The notes beneath the pieces were generated by a model. The model had not been told where the DNA came from and searched no databases. It saw only the letters and a program-made list of their open reading frames with translations. Positions 15,304 through 21,593 of a stretch of DNA of 32,034 bases are shown here, piece after piece (the first letter of the stretch is position 1; each line of letters starts with the position of its first letter). Source of the DNA: an uncultured bacterium (GTDB lineage: Bacteria; UBP6; UBA1177; JAKLFG01); assembly GCA_937871295.1 (NCBI GenBank), contig CALMRE010000125.1, positions 1 to 32,034 on the forward strand, in the 5' to 3' direction. The position numbers and the translations under genes were made by a program.

Positions 15304-17298
15304 ATGATGAAGCGGAAAAGCACCGGGAAGTCGTCGTCGCTTCAGAAATCGCCGGGGCCGGAAGGCGGTGTCTCCCCCGTCGCCTCACAGGGCTGTCTCG
15401 CGATATTCGACGGCATCGACGAGCCGATCTATGTGGCCGACATGGACACCTACGAGGTGCTCTTCGTCAACCGGGTGTCCGAGGACCTCTGGGGCCTGCC
15501 GGGCGAAAAGAGGTGCTACGAGTACCTTCAAAACCGGACGGCGCCGTGCCCTTTCTGCACCAACGACAAGATACGGGGCGAGTATCGCGACCGATCCTAT
15601 ATCTGGGAATTTCAGAACGAACGCACTCGCCGCTGGTTCCGCTGTATCGACAAGGCGATCCCGTGGCCCGACGGCCGCACCGTCCGCTATGAGATGGCCA
15701 TCGACATCACCGACCGCAAGAACGCGGAGGAGGCGATCCGGGAAAGCGAAGAGCGCCTGCGCGCCCTCAGCGACAATCTGCCGGGCGGCATGGTATACCA
15801 GATAGATTCCGGAGCGGACGGTACCGAGCGTCGTTTCACCTATATCAGTCAAGGCGTCAAGGAAATGCACGCGATATCGGTGGAAGAGGCCGCGGCTGAC
15901 CCGACGCGTATTTACCGGCAGGTCCATCCCGAAGATGCCGCGTTGCTCGCCGAACGCGAGGCGGCGGCGGCGCGGAGCATGTCGACAATGACCGCCGAAG
16001 TGCGTATCACGCTGCCGTCAGGGGCTGTCCGTTGGCGTCTTTTCACTTCGGCCCCGCGCCGACTGCCCGATGGTCATCTTGTCTGGGACGGGATCGAACT
16101 CGACATCACCGACCGCAAGAACGCCGAAGAGGAGCGGAAAAAACTGCAGGCGCAACTGCTCCAGTCACACAAGATGGAGGCGGTCGGTCGGCTGGCCGGC
16201 GGCATCGCGCACGATTTCAACAACATGCTGTCGGTCATACTCGGTCACACCGAGATGCTGCTTGACCGTCTGAGAGCCGACGACCCTCTGCGCGCCGATC
16301 TCAAAAAGATACACAAGGCGGCCGAACGGTCGGCCGACCTCACGCGGCAACTGCTCGCTTTTGCCCGCAAACAGACGATCGCCCCGCAGGTGCTGGACCT
16401 CAACGCGACGATGGCGGGGATGCTCGACATGCTCCGGCGGCTCATCGGCGAAGATATCGACCTTGCATGGATACCGGGAGCAAGTGTCGGCCGAGTGCGG
16501 ATGGACCCGTCGCAGATCGACCAGATACTGGCGAATCTCTGCGTGAACGCCCGCGACGCCATCGCCGACACCGGCAAGATCACCATCGAGACCGCCGCCG
16601 CCGCATTCGACGACGCCTACTGCGCGACCCACGCCGGATATATTCCCGGCGACTACGCGCTGCTCGCGGTGAGCGACAGCGGCTGCGGTATGGACACCGC
16701 GACGGCGGCGCACGTGTTCGAACCCTTCTTCACCACCAAGGAGCGCGGCAAGGGAACCGGGCTCGGACTTGCCACCGTCTACGGCATCGTCCGGCAGAAC
16801 GGCGGCTTCATCAATGTCTACAGCGAACCGGGACGCGGCACCACCTTTCGCATCTATCTGCCGTGCTGTGCCGAGGAGCTCGCGGCGATCCCGGAGAAAA
16901 AAGAGCCCTCCGACGCGACAAAAAGCGGCGGCGAGACGATCCTGCTGGTCGAGGACGAGCCGATGATCCGCGACATCACCCGCAAGATGCTCGATATCCT
17001 CGGCTACCGCGTGATCGTCGCCGCGACGCCGGGCGAGGCGATACGGCTGGCACGCGAACACGCCGGGAGGATCGATCTGCTGATGACCGATGTGGTCATG
17101 CCCGAGATGAACGGCCGCGATCTGGCGCGCAACCTGCTGTCGCTCTATCCCGATCTGAAACGGCTTTTCATGTCGGGCTATACCGCCAATGTCATCGCCC
17201 ATCACGGGGTGCTCGACCCCGGCGTCCATTTCCTGCAGAAACCGTTCTCGATGAACGATATGGCCGCGAAACTCCGCGAAGTGCTCGCCGACCGGTGA
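15304..17298 (+). CDS. Hybrid sensor histidine kinase (PAS-PAS-HisKA-HATPase-REC)
   Basis: This 664-residue protein has no membrane segment, so it is a cytoplasmic sensor. The first PAS domain (about 30-145) carries a cysteine group (RCYEYL and APCPFC) of the type seen in a PAS subfamily; whether it binds metal or senses redox is unknown. A second PAS domain follows (about 150-275). The dimerisation/phosphoacceptor helix has H303 in GGIAHDFNNMLS. The ATPase N, G1 and G2 boxes follow (NLCVNARDAI, DSGCGMD, GTGLGLATVYG). The C-terminal receiver is intact, with E550/D551, phospho-Asp D596 in MTDVVMPEMNG and K646 in QKPFS. AAGAGG is seven bases upstream of the chosen ATG. No output regulator is next to it; the sigma-54 activator far downstream lacks its phospho-Asp and is not an obvious partner. 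Confidence 0.93.
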   Translation: MMKRKSTGKSSSLQKSPGPEGGVSPVASQGCLAIFDGIDEPIYVADMDTYEVLFVNRVSEDLWGLPGEKRCYEYLQNRTAPCPFCTNDKIRGEYRDRSYIWEFQNERTRRWFRCIDKAIPWPDGRTVRYEMAIDITDRKNAEEAIRESEERLRALSDNLPGGMVYQIDSGADGTERRFTYISQGVKEMHAISVEEAAADPTRIYRQVHPEDAALLAEREAAAARSMSTMTAEVRITLPSGAVRWRLFTSAPRRLPDGHLVWDGIELDITDRKNAEEERKKLQAQLLQSHKMEAVGRLAGGIAHDFNNMLSVILGHTEMLLDRLRADDPLRADLKKIHKAAERSADLTRQLLAFARKQTIAPQVLDLNATMAGMLDMLRRLIGEDIDLAWIPGASVGRVRMDPSQIDQILANLCVNARDAIADTGKITIETAAAAFDDAYCATHAGYIPGDYALLAVSDSGCGMDTATAAHVFEPFFTTKERGKGTGLGLATVYGIVRQNGGFINVYSEPGRGTTFRIYLPCCAEELAAIPEKKEPSDATKSGGETILLVEDEPMIRDITRKMLDILGYRVIVAATPGEAIRLAREHAGRIDLLMTDVVMPEMNGRDLARNLLSLYPDLKRLFMSGYTANVIAHHGVLDPGVHFLQKPFSMNDMAAKLREVLADR

Positions 17299-17302
17299 GT
17301 CC

Positions 17303-18118
17303 TCAGCGCTCGATGATGCTCCAGTCGCGCATATCTAACTGAAAAAGCGATTCGACGCCGTCGACCGTCTTTTTATAGCCGAAGGTGAGCCGCCCGGTGA
17401 CGGTTACCGGTATCGTGTCGGTGTAGAGTTGTTCGCGGTTGACGGTGAGCGGCTTGGCCCCCGACATCGCCTCGACATGGATGAGGTCGGCAAAGGTGGG
17501 AGGATTGCAGAAGACACAGCCTGCCATGACCACCACCGGATTGGCGAGCCAGAAATCGATCATTTTTCCATCGCTGCCCACCGGTCCGGTCGGCATCACC
17601 ACCCCCGATATGGTGACCGCCGCGCCGTTCAACTGTTCGAGCACCTCCGTGGGCCATTTGTCGTGAAGCCGCAGGTAGAGATTGACCTTGCGGAGTCCCT
17701 GATAACTTAAATTGTAGGGAGCCTCCCAGTTCGGTTCGACCAGCGCGAATTTCGTCCCCGCCTTTTTGTATTCGGCGGCGTTCCCGGCGTTCTTGACGAT
17801 CACCTGCCGTCCGTGTTCGGTGTAACTCTTTTTCACCTGAAAGGCGCCGTCGGTCGTTTCTTTCAGCCCGGCTTGCCCGTCCAAGCCTTGTGCGGCGGCA
17901 GGTTGCGGTACCGTCAAGCCGCCGGTCGGCGCAGAAGCCGCCTCGGGGGGGGGAGCCGCCAGTTCCTTGCTGAATTTTCTGGTTATTTCGTCGGGTTTCG
18001 CCAACTCCTCCTTCACCGTTTCGCGGAACTGGAGGTACTGATAATAGCGCCAGCCGATGACCGCCGCGACGATGATGACGACCGCGCCGACGGCTATGGT
18101 CGGGAGATGCTTTTTCAT
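17303..18118 (-). CDS. Membrane-anchored DUF3299-like protein
   Basis: This 271-residue protein has one N-terminal membrane segment (about 7-25) and a proline/alanine-rich linker (about 50-80). The C-terminal part contains VTISGVVMPTGP and a hydrophobic strand leading to CVFCNPP (C201, C204), then VTGRLTFGYK. This pattern resembles DUF3299, a periplasmic OB-like domain with a conserved CxxC-PP loop. I assign it with moderate confidence, and the function of DUF3299 is not known. The CxxC suggests redox or metal binding. It is the third gene of the dtxR-radical SAM operon: its ATG lies three bases past the preceding stop, and AAAGGA overlaps that gene's end. Its stop is four bases from the convergent kinase stop. 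Confidence 0.75.
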   Translation of the reverse strand: MKKHLPTIAVGAVVIIVAAVIGWRYYQYLQFRETVKEELAKPDEITRKFSKELAAPPPEAASAPTGGLTVPQPAAAQGLDGQAGLKETTDGAFQVKKSYTEHGRQVIVKNAGNAAEYKKAGTKFALVEPNWEAPYNLSYQGLRKVNLYLRLHDKWPTEVLEQLNGAAVTISGVVMPTGPVGSDGKMIDFWLANPVVVMAGCVFCNPPTFADLIHVEAMSGAKPLTVNREQLYTDTIPVTVTGRLTFGYKKTVDGVESLFQLDMRDWSIIER

Positions 18119-18121
18119 GAT

Positions 18122-19075
18122 CTATCCTTTCGTGAAGGTGTGGAGAGAGCGGACGATGAAGCGGTCGGTCCCGAAGGTCACTTCGCTCACGAGCCCTTCG
18201 CTTTTGAGCGATTCTACGATGTCCCACGACGCCCCGGCGGCGGCGAGTATGCTCTCGATGTTCTCGGTGCGCAGCGGATGGACCGCCGTGATGGCCAGTA
18301 TGTCGGCCCGCGCGTCGCCGGTGGAGGAAAAGGCGTTCCCCTCGTGTCCGGTGAGCACCTCGACGGTGTCGGGCGGCAGGGCGATGCTGAAGATATGCCA
18401 CGCGGCGGCAAGGTTCTCGGGGGTCGGCAGTTTGATATCGAGCCGCGCCGGGGGGCGTGTCGGGACGAGGATATAACTTTTCTTCGGTTTGAGCGCCGCG
18501 GTGAATGCGGCGGTGGCGGTGAGCCGCGCCGCGTCGTCGTTCACCCCGCCCAGAAGCATCGTTTCGGTAAGCAGCGTTCCTTTGAATTCCTTGGCGAAGA
18601 GCCGGATGCCGTCGAGTATCGGCGCGAGTTCCATCCCGTCGGCCGGGCAGTCGACGGCGCGCCACGCCGCCGGGTCGAGGGTGTCTATTTTCACCGACAC
18701 GATGTCGGCGAGCATGAGGTCGCGCCGCACATCGGCGCGGTCCATCAGAGATCCGTTCGTGATGACCGCCACCTTCCCCATTGAGCGGACCGCCGCGATC
18801 TGGGCACCGAGTCCCGCGTCGAGCGTCGGTTCGCCGTCGGGGACGAAGGAGATGACCTCGACCGTGCCGCCGCGCGCCGTCACCTTCGCGATCTTCTCGG
18901 CGACCAGCGCGGCGAGGTCCTGCGGGTCGGCGTAGTCGCGCCGCGTGGTGTCGAAATGGCGCGTCAACCCCACCTGACAGTAGGCGCAGGAGTAGGAGCA
19001 TATCTTCTCGGGAAGGGTGTTGACGCCGAGACTCCAGCCGAGTCGCCGTGAAGGGACGGGTCCGAATATCTGCAT
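18122..19075 (-). CDS. Radical SAM protein of the COG0731 type
   Basis: This 317-residue protein begins with GPVPSRRLGWSLGVN, the signature of a radical SAM group related to wyosine-type (Tyw1) enzymes. The canonical CX3CX2C cluster is C26, C30, C33. The SAM barrel follows through about residue 230. The C-terminal 60 residues look like a winged-helix-type add-on (LTAVHPLRTENIESILAAAG). Many such proteins are annotated only as Fe-S oxidoreductase; the substrate is unknown. It is the second gene of the operon with the metal regulator. The start is 12 bases after the dtxR stop, and the only ribosome site, AGAGG, is about 15 bases away, so translation may depend on coupling. Confidence 0.85.
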   Translation of the reverse strand: MQIFGPVPSRRLGWSLGVNTLPEKICSYSCAYCQVGLTRHFDTTRRDYADPQDLAALVAEKIAKVTARGGTVEVISFVPDGEPTLDAGLGAQIAAVRSMGKVAVITNGSLMDRADVRRDLMLADIVSVKIDTLDPAAWRAVDCPADGMELAPILDGIRLFAKEFKGTLLTETMLLGGVNDDAARLTATAAFTAALKPKKSYILVPTRPPARLDIKLPTPENLAAAWHIFSIALPPDTVEVLTGHEGNAFSSTGDARADILAITAVHPLRTENIESILAAAGASWDIVESLKSEGLVSEVTFGTDRFIVRSLHTFTKG

Positions 19076-19087
19076 GATATTAAGTTG

Positions 19088-19504
19088 TTACCTCTGATAT
19101 TTGCTGGGGTGGGTGCAGTTCTGGAAGTGGGTCACCAGATCGCGGAAACGGCGATACGGCTCGCCGGTGATGTGATGTTCGGTGCGACAGGCGACCTCGT
19201 CGGCCACCTTCTCCTCAAGCCCGAGGATGTCGTGGAAGAAGAGGTAGAAAAGCTGATGCCGTTCGAGCAGTTCCTTCGCCAGCTTCACGCCGATGTCGGT
19301 CAGCGTCACATAGCCGTGGCTCTCGTAGTTGACATAGCCGATCTCGGCCAGATGCTGGACCGCGCCGGTCACCGTGGCGGTCTTGACATTGAGCGCCTCG
19401 GCGATCTCCTTGTTGCGCGCCACCTTCCGCTCGATGGTCAGGCGGTAGATCGTTTCGAGATAATCCTCCTGAACCGAGGTAAGTCCCGATATCATTTCGG
19501 TCAT
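19088..19504 (-). CDS. DtxR/MntR-family metal-dependent repressor
   Basis: This 138-residue protein has the two-domain layout of MntR, with no C-terminal SH3 domain. The winged helix (about 8-70) has the recognition helix in VKTATVTGAVQHLAEIG. The dimerisation/metal domain holds metal-ligand candidates D14, E17, H83, C106, E109 and H110. D14 and E17 match the Mn-type D8/E11 of Bacillus MntR. Cys106 in ACRTEHH matches the DtxR/IdeR (iron-type) Cys102, E105 and H106. A GGGAGGAG ribosome site lies six bases before the ATG. It is divergent from the FeoB-like transporter, and an inverted repeat lies in that gene's promoter, so iron- or manganese-dependent control of feoB is the natural inference. 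It is the first gene of an operon with the radical SAM and DUF3299-like genes. Confidence 0.9.
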   Translation of the reverse strand: MTEMISGLTSVQEDYLETIYRLTIERKVARNKEIAEALNVKTATVTGAVQHLAEIGYVNYESHGYVTLTDIGVKLAKELLERHQLFYLFFHDILGLEEKVADEVACRTEHHITGEPYRRFRDLVTHFQNCTHPSKYQR

Positions 19505-19534
19505 GGGTGCTCCTCCCGTACCAGTGTCGGGGTG

Positions 19535-19562
19535 ATTATAGTGCCGAAATGGCCGGAGTCAA
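19535..19562 (-). promoter_or_regulatory. Sigma-70-type promoter of the dtxR-like operon
   Basis: On the minus strand TTGACT (19557-19562), 16 bases, TATAAT (19535-19540). This gives a leader of about 24 bases to the ATG at 19504. It is divergent from the feoB promoter, about 30 bases away. Confidence 0.68.
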
Positions 19563-19592
19563 TAACAAAATTAGGAAATACGAAAAAAGTTC

Positions 19593-19621
19593 TTGACAAG
19601 TTAGGCCCGGCTAACTATATT
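19593..19621 (+). promoter_or_regulatory. Sigma-70-type promoter of the feoB-like gene
   Basis: TTGACA (19593-19598), 17 bases, TATATT (19616-19621): a perfect -35 and a good -10 at ideal spacing. Transcription would start near 19628, leaving a 75-base leader with two further inverted repeats. Confidence 0.72.
19599..19616. promoter_or_regulatory. Putative DtxR-type operator in the feoB promoter
   Basis: AGTTAG-GCCCGG-CTAACT is a perfect 6-6-6 inverted repeat that occupies the spacer between -35 and -10. The TTAG...CTAA half-sites resemble the half-sites of known DtxR/IdeR boxes, though the spacing is not the standard 19-base box. The adjacent DtxR-type regulator is the likely ligand (inference). 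Confidence 0.6.
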
Positions 19622-19626
19622 CAAAG

Positions 19627-19644
19627 TGGCAAAATTAGTTGCCA
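19627..19644. repeat. Second inverted repeat at the feoB transcription start
   Basis: TGGCAA-AATTAG-TTGCCA is a perfect inverted repeat with the same 6-6-6 geometry as the operator 10 bases upstream, but different half-sites. It could be a second protein site or a hairpin at the 5' end of the mRNA. A weaker GCCAGAGG/CCCCTGGC pair (19641-19665) overlaps it. Confidence 0.4.
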
Positions 19645-19702
19645 GAGGCGAGAGCTTCCCCTGGCGACCGGTCAACTTGTTGAAAGAAGGTGATATTTTA
19701 AA

Positions 19703-20938
19703 ATGTTTAGTTTGGGGGCAGGCAGTCGGCGCGAGGTGACCGAGCGGATAGATCGCTGGGTCCTTAACCGCCGTTTCGGCGTGCCGCTCTTCTTCCTCTG
19801 TATGTATTTCTTCCTGCAGGTGGTCTTTGCGGTCGGCGGCCCGGCGGCGCTTGCCCTCGAACATCTTTTTTCCCATATCGGCCGGTGGGTGACCGCGAAT
19901 GGTCCCTTCGCCGACGGATCGCTCGGGCTGACACTCGTCACCAGCGTCATCGCCGGGGTGGGCGGCGTTCTTGCCTACACGCCGAACCTTTTCCTTTTAT
20001 TTTTCGGCATGGCCTTCCTTGAGCAGAGCGGTTATCTCGCCCGCGGCGCGGCGCTCCTCGACCGGCACATGACCCGCATCGGCCTGTCGGGCGGCTGTTT
20101 TGTGCCGCTCGCGCTCGGGTTCGGCTGTACGGTCCCGGCGGTCATGGCGACCCGCGCCATCACCAACCGCCGCGAACGGATCGCCGCGATCATGATGCTG
20201 CCGTTCCTGTCGTGTTCGGGCCGCCTGCCGGTCTATCTGCTCCTCGTGTCGGCGTTCTTCGCTCCGGCGTGGCGTCCGGCGGCGCTCTTCGGCGTCTATC
20301 TGATGGGGACGCTCGCGGCGGTCATTTTCGTGCTGATCCTGCGCCGCACGCTTCTCAAGGGCGACCGGTGCGGCTGTCTCCCGGTCCTTCCCGAATATGT
20401 GATGCCGCCGCTCAAGGACATTCTTGCATCTTCGTGGGATCGCGGTCGTCATTTCCTTGAGAAGGCGGGGACGACGATACTCATCGCGAGCATTCTTCTG
20501 GGACTGCTCGCCGCATGGCCGCAGGTTGGCGGGACGCCCGATGAACAGGCGCGCGGCACGCTGCTGGGTCGGATCGGCACCGCCGTCGAACCCGCTTTTG
20601 AACTGATGGGGGGCGACTGGCGCATCGCCGACGCGGCGCTCGCGTCGCTCGCCGCCAAGGAGATGTTCGTGTCGCAGGCGGCGATACTCTTCTCGCAGGA
20701 GGACAGCGGCGTCATCGGCACGGGGCTTTCGGAGAAACTGCGCGAGACCTATCCGCCCGCCGCGGCGCTCGCGTTCCTTATATTCATACTCTTCTCGGCG
20801 CCGTGCGTGGCCACCTTCGCGGCGGTCAAGGCCGAGACCGGCAGTTGGAAATGGGCCTCGGCGCAGTATGCCGGGATGACGCTCCTCGCCTACTTCGCGG
20901 CGGTCGCCGTCTTCCAGTTGGCGCGGTTGTTCGCCTGA
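19703..20938 (+). CDS. FeoB-type ferrous iron permease domain without GTPase
   Basis: This 411-residue polytopic membrane protein matches the transmembrane half of FeoB. It begins in the linker that normally follows the GTPase (EVTERIDRWVLNRRFGVPLF). Both gate motifs are present: ARGAALLDR...GFGCTVPAVMATR with its cysteine, and MLPFLSCSGRLPVY. About eight membrane segments are visible. The N-terminal G domain of about 270 residues is absent. The upstream DNA is a promoter and leader, not a broken G domain. AGAAGGTGAT, close to the extended anti-16S sequence, precedes the ATG. Split FeoB systems are known in which the G protein is encoded separately, but none is in this window. It is divergent from a DtxR-type regulator. 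The likely role is uptake of Fe(II) or a related divalent metal. Confidence 0.88.
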   Translation: MFSLGAGSRREVTERIDRWVLNRRFGVPLFFLCMYFFLQVVFAVGGPAALALEHLFSHIGRWVTANGPFADGSLGLTLVTSVIAGVGGVLAYTPNLFLLFFGMAFLEQSGYLARGAALLDRHMTRIGLSGGCFVPLALGFGCTVPAVMATRAITNRRERIAAIMMLPFLSCSGRLPVYLLLVSAFFAPAWRPAALFGVYLMGTLAAVIFVLILRRTLLKGDRCGCLPVLPEYVMPPLKDILASSWDRGRHFLEKAGTTILIASILLGLLAAWPQVGGTPDEQARGTLLGRIGTAVEPAFELMGGDWRIADAALASLAAKEMFVSQAAILFSQEDSGVIGTGLSEKLRETYPPAAALAFLIFILFSAPCVATFAAVKAETGSWKWASAQYAGMTLLAYFAAVAVFQLARLFA

Positions 20939-20948
20939 CAGTCTTCGC

Positions 20949-20977
20949 TTGACATGTTCGTGTCGATAGGATACTAT
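20949..20977 (+). promoter_or_regulatory. Sigma-70-type promoter of the toxin-antitoxin pair
   Basis: TTGACA (20949-20954), 17 bases, TACTAT (20972-20977). The downstream GGGGAGGAG is an excellent ribosome site for the antitoxin ATG at 21007. Confidence 0.75.
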
Positions 20978-20979
20978 CG
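20964..20979. promoter_or_regulatory. Putative autoregulatory operator of the toxin-antitoxin pair
   Basis: CGATAG-GATA-CTATCG is a perfect inverted repeat (6-4-6) that covers the -10 box. Antitoxin or toxin-antitoxin complex binding at such a site would repress the promoter, as is usual for type II modules (inference). Confidence 0.6.
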
Positions 20980-21006
20980 CTTCGGTCACTAGGGGAGGAG
21001 AAGCCC

Positions 21007-21198
21007 ATGAGCGCCACCGTCAAGCAGGAGGTCCTTGATCTTATCACTCGATTGCCAGAAGAGACCTCCATCGAGGACATCCAATATCATCTCTATGTCC
21101 TTCAGAAGATAAAGAACGGCATCACCGATGTCCGGGAAGGCCGCGTTCTCTACCACACCGATGCCAAACGCAAGTTCGAGAAATGGCTCGGCAAGTGA
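21007..21198 (+). CDS. Antitoxin of a ParE-type module
   Basis: This 63-residue protein is helical and charged. Its N-terminal helix (VKQEVLDLITRLPEETSIEDI) and C-terminal REGRVLYHTDAKRKFEKWLG are typical of short antitoxins of ParE/RelE modules, where the C-terminal part wraps the toxin. No strong DNA-binding fold can be assigned by eye, but the palindromic operator predicts one. It overlaps the toxin gene by 16 bases, the usual coupling. It is a type II system whose partner is the next gene. Confidence 0.82.
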   Translation: MSATVKQEVLDLITRLPEETSIEDIQYHLYVLQKIKNGITDVREGRVLYHTDAKRKFEKWLGK

Positions 21199-21500
21199 TC
21201 TGGGCCGTTTCGGCGCTCGACGATCTCGACGAGGCGGCTGAATACATCGCCCGCGATTCGGAATTCTATGCCGTTGCGCTGGTCACCGATGCCTTCGGCG
21301 CGGCCGAGCGACTGGTCGAGATGCCGTTGATGGGGCGCATGGTGCCGGAGTTGGGGCGTCGGGATCTCCGCGAACTGCTCGTGCAGAGTTATCGTCTCGT
21401 GTATCATGTCGAAGGCGACCGCATCAACATACTGGCGCTCATTCATTCGCACCGCGATTTCCTCAAGGCATTGCCGGAGAAACCCGCAGAGAACCTTTAG
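21183..21500 (+). CDS. ParE/RelE-superfamily toxin
   Basis: This 105-residue protein has the RelE/ParE fold pattern. The N-terminal VIWAVSALDDLDEAAEYIAR is the hallmark of ParE-type toxins. FGAAERLVEMPLMGRMVPEL and the strand run RELLVQSYRLVYHVEGDRINILALIHSHRDF end with the conserved I-H-x-R-D-F. The active residues of RelE are not all present, which fits ParE, a gyrase inhibitor, better than an mRNase. The target cannot be proven from sequence. The start overlaps the antitoxin end. An AT-rich repeat block follows the stop. Confidence 0.9.
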   Translation: MARQVIWAVSALDDLDEAAEYIARDSEFYAVALVTDAFGAAERLVEMPLMGRMVPELGRRDLRELLVQSYRLVYHVEGDRINILALIHSHRDFLKALPEKPAENL

Positions 21501-21522
21501 CGCCGAATTACAACGCGGCTAT

Positions 21523-21558
21523 CTATCAATTTGAGGGAAATTGATAATAAATTGATAG
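21523..21558. repeat. AT-rich triple repeat between the toxin and radical SAM genes
   Basis: CTATCAATTT (21523-21532) is followed by AAATTGATA (21538-21546) and again by AAATTGATAG (21549-21558). The first arm can pair perfectly with either copy, giving two alternative hairpins. It lies in a 93-base gap that is much richer in A/T than the surroundings. On the plus strand it is followed by a T-containing stretch, so it could end the toxin transcript. It could equally be a scar or protein site. Confidence 0.6.
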
Positions 21559-21593
21559 TTGTTTTAACTGCTTGATGTTATATGTTTTTTCTG

